Positions 56,930 through 64,000 of a stretch of 64,000 nucleotides of DNA are shown one piece after another. The stretch comes from Selaginella tamariscina (Eukaryota > Streptophyta > Lycopodiopsida > Selaginellales > Selaginellaceae): NCBI GenBank assembly GCA_003024785.1, contig PUQB01000046.1, positions 62,001 to 126,000 of the forward strand, given 5' to 3'. The notes beneath the pieces were generated by a model, which saw nothing but the letters and a program-made list of their open reading frames with translations, was not told the DNA's origin and searched no databases. The translations under genes were made by a program, and so were the position numbers. Each line of letters starts with the position of its first letter. The first letter of the stretch is position 1.

Positions 56930-56952
56930 GCCACGTGTCGCTGCACGTGGAC
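56930..56952 (-). promoter_or_regulatory. Twin ABRE/G-box motifs upstream of oleosin
   Basis: On the minus strand GTCCACGTGC and GACACGTGGC lie 13 bp apart, ~100-120 bp upstream of the oleosin ATG. Paired CACGTG ABREs at this distance are typical of ABA- and maturation-induced genes. Confidence 0.7.
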
Positions 56953-57322
56953 GGTCTTTCATGTTGAAAGTTTTAAACTTCATCCACTTTAAACTTAAAA
57001 ATGTATAATTAATTTATAAATACTAAACATGTATGTCTCATTTTTATCTTAAATAATATTTCTTTAGTTAAAGTTGTATTATTCTCTTTAAACATACAAA
57101 TATATTATTTTTAAGACTCAGTAATGTATTTTAAATATAATTTATAAATACTAATATAATAATAAAATATTGAAATTAAAATATATTTGAAAGTGTACAA
57201 TGTGTAAGGTGTGTTTATGTAAGTATACAATATTAATTAAATACTATAGAATTTAAACTGTACATATAAAACCATATATATATATAAATAGAAAAATGTA
57301 ATTTCTCTATAAATTTAAAAAT

Positions 57323-57345
57323 TAGGGTTTAGGGTTTAGGGTTTA
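57323..57345 (+). repeat. Short interstitial TTTAGGG repeats
   Basis: Three tandem copies of the plant telomere unit (AGGGTTTAGGGTTTAGGGTTTAG) lie ~120 bp upstream of PPR 3. More likely a promoter telo-box cluster than a telomere relic. Confidence 0.7.
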
Positions 57346-57461
57346 GCTGAAAATATATTTAATGTAGGTTTAGGTTTTATAAATTCAACAACATTTAAAT
57401 TATACTACTATACGTGAAATTTTGCATATGAAAGATGAAGCATAGCAAACACCAATAGAGC

Positions 57462-59607
57462 ATGACAAATGTATCCACATGTAAAGAATCCGTAGCTGCC
57501 CTCTTAGATCTTCTCAGGCGCTGCAGCGCATCAAGGAACTTGTCCGAAGCCAGGTCCGTCCATACCCGGATTCTGGGTACTCCCCATCAACACGATATAT
57601 ACTTGTGCAACTTGCTCATCCGGGCATACGGGACTGCGGAAGTGTGGATGATGCCAAGGCTACATTTGATGCAATTAAGAGTCCAAACCAGTACTCTTGG
57701 AACTTCTTGCTCCAGGCCTACGCACAATGGGCTTCTGGATCAGGCAAAACAGTTCTTTGATAGATTTCCCAATGAACCCAACAGCTTTTGCTGGGATATC
57801 ATGTTGGCTGCATTTGCCAAGCAAGGGCATTTACATGAAGCAAAGAGTTTGTTCGATAGAATGCCAAAAAGAAAACCTCTTATCCTGGACCAAGTTTATG
57901 CAGTCATACACAAGGAACGGTTTCATCTACCAAGCAGGTGAATTCTTCACAAGGATGCCTCAACGGGATTTGCTTTCATGGACTGTAATGACTTCTGCAT
58001 ATTCCCAGAATGGACAAATAGAGGAGCAGCTAAATCTTCAATGAAATGCCGGGCGCGATATAGTGCCATGGACAGCCATTTTGCAAGGGTACGTGGACGC
58101 GGGAAGGGCAGATGAGCCAAGTTCGTGTTCGACAGACTCCCACAACATGACGTTGTATCATGGACCTCAATGCTTTCAGTATTTGCCAGGAGTGGGCATT
58201 TGCAAGAGGCCAAATATCTTTACGATCGAATTCCTGAGCTGAACCTTTTCTCCTCGACTGCCATGCTCGGTGCGTATGCCCACGCTGGTGTGTCACTGAA
58301 GCAAAGCACATGTTCGATCTGATGCCCAGCACGATGCAGTCTCGAGGTTCGCCTTGATGAATGCATATGCCGAGCATGTTATCTGGATGAAGCAAAGACA
58401 ATCTTCTATATGAAGCCGGAGAAAGACATAGGAGATTATATTACCATGTTGACAGCTTATGTAGAGAGAAAACAGTGGACCGAGCAAGGAGTTTGCTTGA
58501 TAAAATGCCAGTACATAACATAGTTGCATGGACTGTCATGGTGACTGCATGCCCAAGGCGGGTGTATAGACCGAGCAAGGAAGCTTTCGAGGGAGATGCC
58601 TATACGGAACGTGGTGACTTGCACAGCAATGATACAGGGATTTGCACATGAAGGAAACCTATCGGAAGCTGAGAAACTGTTTCATAGCACAGCTAACCGT
58701 GATACAATGGCATGGAATGCATTACTCGAGGTGTATAGCCACAATGGGACGGCTTCAAAAGCAGTTGATCTCTTCACAAAGATGCCAAAGTATGACAGCT
58801 GCTCGTGGAACCTCTTGCTAGCTGTGTACGTGCAGAACGGAGAAATGGATAACGCCAAGGAGGTTTTCGAGGGCATGCCAAGGAGAACCGTCATCTCCTG
58901 GAACACACTTATGGCAGGATATGCTCGCGAGAGTGATCTCCACGTAACCATAGAGGCAATGAAGAAGATGCCCAACTACAGCCTTGTATCGGAACACTAC
59001 GTTGGGTGTGTTTGCACAGAGCAAGTTGGCAAAGCTAGCAAAGGAACTCTTCGATTCGATGCCAGTTCGAGACATTTTCTCATGGAACAACATGCTTGCA
59101 GCATACGTGCAAGCCGGGAGAACACAAGAAGCTCACAGGACATTCAACGATATGGTTGAGCGGAACGTGTTTTCATGGACTATCTCATTGCTGCATATGC
59201 CCTTTCCGGGCATAAGAGTTCAGCATTGTCTTTTCTTCTCGATGCGTCTGGAAGGTGAATCACCAGATGGGATCATATACATGTGCATTCTACACTTGTG
59301 TAGTCACCTGGGTCTTGTAGCTGAAGGCTTGCAACATTTCAAACAGATGAGAGCCGATGAACAGTTGGAGCCTGATGAGAATCACTATTACTGCATGGTT
59401 GATCTGCTTTCCAGAGCTGGCCAGCTGAGGTACGCCGAGGACTTGATAAACAATATGCCCTTTGTTCCCAAGAGTTTGGCATGGGAAACGTTACTCGGTT
59501 CCTGTAAGGTCTCTCGTGAAACGTCAATGGGAAAGCACGCTGCACAACAAGCCTCTGGACATAACCCGGACAATCCTGCAACATACATTCTTCTCTCTAA
59601 CATGTGA
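57462..59607 (+). pseudogene. PPR protein 3 (S-repeat type, ends at E motif), frame-broken
   Basis: It starts MTNVSTCKESVAALLDLLRR and has ARSVHTRILGTPHQHDIYLC, as in many land-plant PPR proteins. Then ~15 S-type repeats follow (for example AAFAKQGHLHEAKSLFDRMP, SVFARSGHLQEAKYLYDRIP, EVYSHNGTASKAVDLFTKMP, AAYVQAGRTQEAHRTFNDM), then the C-terminal block (CILHLCSHLGLVAEGLQHF, HYYCMVDLLSRAGQLRYAED) ending ATYILLSNM. Several frame breaks lie in 57640-58600 and near 58990 and 59200. No DYW domain. Same plan as PPR 1 and PPR 2, so these are local paralogues. Confidence 0.82.
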
Positions 59608-60062
59608 CATGTAGATGAACAACCCAAAGGTTGCCAGTTTTGAAACTCTCTCTCTCTCTGTCTCTCTAACATGTAACCCAAAGGTTGCCAGTTTTGAAGA
59701 TTTCAAAATCACGGGAACGGTGATTATATAACTAGTTCCAATGTTCTTCTTATTAATGAATAATGTGGTTATATAGAAAATACATAAATATTGGAAAGCC
59801 CGAGGATGATGTATGATTCCATTCACAGTGTGATGTGAACACACCGTGTTTTACGTGTAGCCATTACATAACTCACGTTCTCATTCCAAGGACAATGATA
59901 TACACATACTGCAAAACTCGTGAAATCCGAGCGGTCCACGTGTACTCGAGGAATCTACTGACTGCGCGTCACGGACTTCCCAGAGGGAAACAAAAGACAG
60001 TCAGTACCTTTGTTTTTTGCAATTAAGGCTTCACGATTTCCTGCATTTCTCTTAACACCTTC
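59608..60062. other. Intergenic region with a small tandem duplication
   Basis: CCCAAAGGTTGCCAGTTTTGAA occurs twice (about 59619 and 59678), each after an AACATGT or similar. A CTCTCTCTCTCTGTCTCTC tract lies between. These are the 3' flanks of two convergent genes. Confidence 0.6.
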
Positions 60063-63000
60063 TTATCCTTCCAAAATCTCCCTCAGATACTTGACCACCT
60101 GTAGCATGGATGGCCTCTTGAGAGGATCATCTGCTGTACACAACATTGCCACCTGGAGCACCTGCATCATACGTGTCTTCCACTGACCTTCACATGTCAC
60201 TGCCACGTCGAAGACAGACTCAGCATTCCCATTCCGAATCATCTGCCTCACCCATCCAACCAAGTTGCCAGCTTCACCAAAGTCGCCTCCCGTCGGCTCC
60301 CGCCCAGTCAGCAACTCCAGCAGAATGACCCCGTAGCTGTACACGTCCCCCTTGGTGGTGCATTTCCAGCTCTGCGCATATTCCGGTGGATATACCCAAA
60401 CGTCCCCGCAATATCCGTGCTTACGTGTGTGTCGTACGCGCTGATCAGCCTAGCCAGTCCGAAGTCCGCCACCCGTGGCTCAAAGTCGGGGCCGAGGAGA
60501 ATGTTGCTCGCCTTGATATCCCGGTGTATGATATGCGGAATAAAGCCGTGATGTAGAAAGCATATTCCCCTCGCAGCACCCAAGCAGATCTTGCCACGAG
60601 TCGCCCAATCCAGCCGCTCCAGTGCATCGGTGCGGTTTCGAATCCAAAGGTCCAGCGACCCGTTTGGCATGTACTCGTACACAAGCAGCTTCTCCTCGCC
60701 AAACGAGCAGTAACCAAGCAGTGGATCAGGTTGGGATGCTTCACCTTGCCGAGGGTCTCCATCTCAGCCAGAAACTCTCGGTCCTTGTGCTCGAGCCCTG
60801 CTTAGCTTTTAACAGCAACAGTCTTACCATCCCTCAGCACCGCCTTGTACACCGTCCCAAACCCCCGTCACCAATCACGTTCGCCTTGCTGAAGTTGTTC
60901 GTTGCAAGAAGAATGTCGGCCAGCGTCAGCCTGAGGAGCGGCCTCTCGAACATCGCCACGTTGATGCTGAGAGGCTCGCGGTTGCTCGAGTTCGGGAGAC
61001 CAGTTGTCACTGCTGCTGTTACTGCTGCTCATCATCTGGTTGTTGTTGGAGAGCTTCTTGTCAAAGCAGTGCTCGTCTGCCATGCCGGCTCTGGAGTTGA
61101 GCTTCACCTGGTCGGAGTTGATCATCTTACCGTCCTCGGGGAGGATACAAAAGAGAGGATAGCCTGCCTCCGTGTCCTCCACCTGATCAACACGTAAATA
61201 ATCCCTACGAATGCCATGGTGCATGCGATCGCAATCCCAAGTATGGATCCTGCATTGAGCATCGCTTGCTCTCGTCCTCGAGAAGACTCTCTGCAGCTCG
61301 TAAAACCGGCCAAGTGTCCACAGAGTCCCGGGTTGGCCAGCACAGAATCTACACTCAAAACACTGCAGGTGGGAACTTGTCCCTCTAGAGAATTCCCCGA
61401 CAGGTTGAGAAACACAAGCTGGCTGAGGTTGCAAATGCTCTGTGGTATTGATCCATCCAGACGGTTCTGTGATAAGTCCAAGTAGTTTAGCTGGAACAAG
61501 CTTCCGAGTTCCCCGGGAATGCCACCTGAGAATTGGTTCCTGCCGAGGTCTAAGAAAGACAAGCTGGAGAGGTTTCCCAGATTACTTGGGATGCTCCCAG
61601 TGAGAAGTTCCGGCTCAGATTGACTGTCTGTAGCTGGTGCCAAACCGAACTCTCCGCAAAGAGACCCTCTATATGCCCGGTCAGGGCATTCCCGTCCAGA
61701 AATATGCCCACAATGGTTACCATTCCAGACATGGAGCCTGGTACGGGTCCAGAGAGCTGGTTGCAACTCACGTCCAAATGTGTGAGTGAGACGAGGTTGC
61801 CGAGTGCTTCTGGTATACTGCCAGTCAAGCGGTTAGATGTGAGGTTGAGCTTCACCAGCTTCTGGAGGTGTCCAAGTTGGGATGGTATCTCGCCAGAGAG
61901 AGCGTTATGTCCGAGGTTGAGGCCCTGCAACTTGTGCGCACTACCAAAAGCCGGAGGAATAGTACCGGCGAGGACATTACTACTGAGGTCCAGTGTTGAG
62001 AGGTTGGTCAGCTTAGCAACGAGCTGCATGGGGATTTGTCCAGTCAGCTTGTTGTTGTTGAGGAGGAGGTCCACAAGAACAATGCAGTCGCCCAGCTGCT
62101 CAGGGATGGGCCCGGACAGGTTGTTCCAGGAGAGGTCCAGTGTCCCGTGGTGCTGGATGAAGCTCGAGGAAGGAATGGAGATCTGCTGGAAGTCAGTGCA
62201 TATCTCCCTTGGTATTGGTCCCTCCAGCAAGTTCCTCGACAACACAAGGCAGTCTAGCTGGACAAGCTCGCCAATCCGACGTGGAATGGGTCCGGTGAGC
62301 CGGTTATTGCCCAAATCCAGAGTTGTCAACGACGTGCAGCTGCACAGCTCCTCTGGTATCTGTCCGGTGAGGAGGTTGTTGTTCATGGAGAGTATGGTGA
62401 GGTTCACCAGGTTCCCTATTGACTTTGGTATGGACCCAGTGAGCTTGTTGTTATCGAGGTACAAGTGTTGGAGAGCCGTCAGACTGCCTACCTTCCCCGA
62501 GAGCTCACCGGTGAGGCCGTTGTCACTGAGGTAGAGCTCGAGTAGCGACTGTGATTCCCACAGCTTGTCAGGAATCTCACCGGTGAAGTTGTTGTCACCG
62601 AGGTCGAGAATGAGAAGCAGGGGATGGTCGGCAAAGTAGCCTGGGATTGCTCCACTGAACCGATTTGACATGAGGTCCAGCTGTGCCAGACTCTTGCAGC
62701 GGAGGAACACAGTGTCTAATGTACCTGAGAGCCTGTTCTTGCTCATTGTGAGCTGTGAAAGAGAGACCGCATTGCAAATCTCCGGTGGCACCTGTCCAGA
62801 GATATCGTTGTTGTCGACTCCCAGATTCTCAAGCTTGGAGCAGTTCCCCAGTTGTGGAGGAATGCTCCCACTGAATGCGTTTGTGGTGAGAAGAATTGTA
62901 TGAGCCGTCGTCCACTCCCCGAACCAAGGTGGAACCGGTCCAGAGAGTTCGTTGCCTTCCACACTGAAAGAGACTATGTTCTCCAGCCCGGCAAGGGACT

Positions 63001-63965
63001 GGGGCAGCTCCCCGGACAGGGAGTTGAACGCTAAATTGACAAGCTGAAGCTGCTTGCATTTCCCCACCTCCCAAGGAATGCTACCATTGAGCTGAGATCC
63101 TGCAATGCTGAGTGCAACCAGGCTGGAGAGGTTCCCTATTGAGCTCGGAATTGGACCACCCAGCAGATTTGATGTGAGGTCAACTGTCTCGAGACTGGTG
63201 CAGAGTCCGAGCTCGGCTGGTATTGGACCGGCGAGATGACAGTTTGCGGCATACAGTGAACCGAGCTTGGATAAGCGACCGATCTCAGGTGGGATCGGTC
63301 CACTGAATCCGTTCATGCCAATGGAAATGTCCACCAGACTGCTCATGGAACCGATTTCCGGAGGAAGCAAACCAGAGAGCGAATTGTTACTGAGGTCGAT
63401 AGACTGCAGACTTCCGAGCCTCCCAAACTCTTTTGGGAAGCTCCCAGTGAGCTGATTGTTGCTAAGATCGAGTGTCTGGAGCTGGTGAAGCTCCCAGGCG
63501 TCCCGGAATGGAGCCGGACAGGGAGTTTCCGGACAAGGAGAGGTTAACCATGTTGGTGAGAGAACCGAACTCCGCAGGAATGCTGGACGAGAGTGAGTTC
63601 TGCTTCATATCCAGGAGCATCAGCTCGGACAAACTACCCAATTCTGGAGGAATACCGCCCACCAAGGAATTCCCACTGAGATCCAGTGCTTCCAGGTGCT
63701 GCAGAGCTCTCCATGGCTCCGACGGGATTCTCCCATGGAGGTCTATACCTGAGAGCGAAATGGAGGTTACCTGCTTCAAGCTGTTACATGTGATTCCTGT
63801 CCACGAACACGGAGTTGCATCAAAGTCATGCCAATCTCCAAGGAGAAGATTGCCAGCGACTGCCTCCTTGAGCTGCAGGAGTGCATCTCTCTCTGTGCTT
63901 GTCTGTGCTTCTGTGAATCTACTGCACAAGAAGAAGACGATCCACAGCGACAAGAGCGTTTTCAT
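60063..63965 (-). CDS. LRR receptor-like kinase, EMS1/EXS type (apparent homopolymer indels)
   Basis: A plasma-membrane receptor kinase. It has a signal peptide ([20 protein letters not shown]), an LRRNT ([12 protein letters not shown] ... WTGITC) and ~27 leucine-rich repeats to 61400 ([11 protein letters not shown] style). Then come a Cys-containing cap (NPGLCG), a transmembrane helix ([20 protein letters not shown]), and a kinase with GDGGFGTVYK loop (after frame repair), [11 protein letters not shown] and DFG in VADFGLARL; the end is [16 protein letters not shown]. The [13 protein letters not shown] and [13 protein letters not shown] segments and the long ectodomain match EMS1/EXS of subfamily X, which perceives TPD1-like peptides. 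At least eight frame breaks occur; those I checked (about 63503, 61606, 60860, 60808, 60780, 60723, 60377) need one base each, mostly in runs such as CCC or AAAA, and a further break lies near 61190. The gene is probably intact in the organism. Confidence 0.85.
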
Positions 63966-64000
63966 TCTCTCAGAGAGTGAGTGACCGAGATGGAACTCGA

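Noticed and set aside
57323..57345. Telomere relic
   Set aside because: Only three units next to a gene start; a telo-box cluster is the simpler reading.

Overview
This is nuclear DNA of a land plant. It contains spliceosomal introns, an oleosin, an Em-type (group 1 LEA) protein, pentatricopeptide-repeat (PPR) proteins, an EMS1-like leucine-rich-repeat receptor kinase, and abundant LTR retrotransposons in AT-rich intergenic DNA. The PPR proteins are built from tandem ~31-residue S-type repeats (AYAQ-NGH...LFD-MP style), and the retroelement mix includes a chromovirus with a fungal-like priming site. Together these make me favour a seed-free plant, most likely a lycophyte or fern, but the species cannot be read from the sequence.

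Layout. 1-5307: a decayed Ty3/gypsy chromovirus on the minus strand (element 1), cut by the window edge. 5777-16638: a second chromovirus copy on the minus strand (element 2), split within gag by a plus-strand, non-chromodomain gypsy element (10842-15558) that has lost most of pol. 16699-18853: a ~1.6 kb LTR of a third gypsy family carrying a solo chromovirus LTR (17511-18120), with decayed pol behind it to ~19.8 kb. 19.8-37 kb: AT-rich repeat land with a 220-bp tandem repeat, another 1.6 kb LTR relic, a 110-bp snap-back palindrome, a striking family of 22-bp palindromes (partly a regular ~72-bp tandem array), a miniature TRIM retroelement, and a 0.8 kb near-perfect tandem duplication. 38.4-40.9 kb: an F-box/kelch-like fragment and PPR gene 1. 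41.5-43.3 kb: an intact eight-exon neuroguidin/Sas10-family gene. 44.3-45.1 kb: a MITE-like element with a GC-rich insert. 47-49.5 kb: LTRs nested in LTRs. 53.1-63.97 kb: a gene-rich end with Em, PPR 2, oleosin, PPR 3 and the receptor kinase.

How the parts relate. Em and oleosin are both desiccation/maturation genes; they lie 2.2 kb apart and both have ACGT-core (ABRE/G-box) motifs upstream. The three PPR genes share one architecture and all stop at the E motif without a DYW domain. PPR, oleosin and kinase reading frames are all broken. The eight breaks I resolved (kinase, oleosin, PPR 1) are each repaired by a single base, and most lie in short homopolymer runs, so assembly error is at least as likely as pseudogenisation.

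The most novel signal is in the chromovirus. Its primer-binding site is not tRNA-like. It is a perfect 12-13 nt complement of a sequence inside its own LTR that lies ~30 nt downstream of a TATA-like box, i.e. at the predicted 5' end of its RNA. This is the layout of self-primed (Tf1/sushi-type) reverse transcription.
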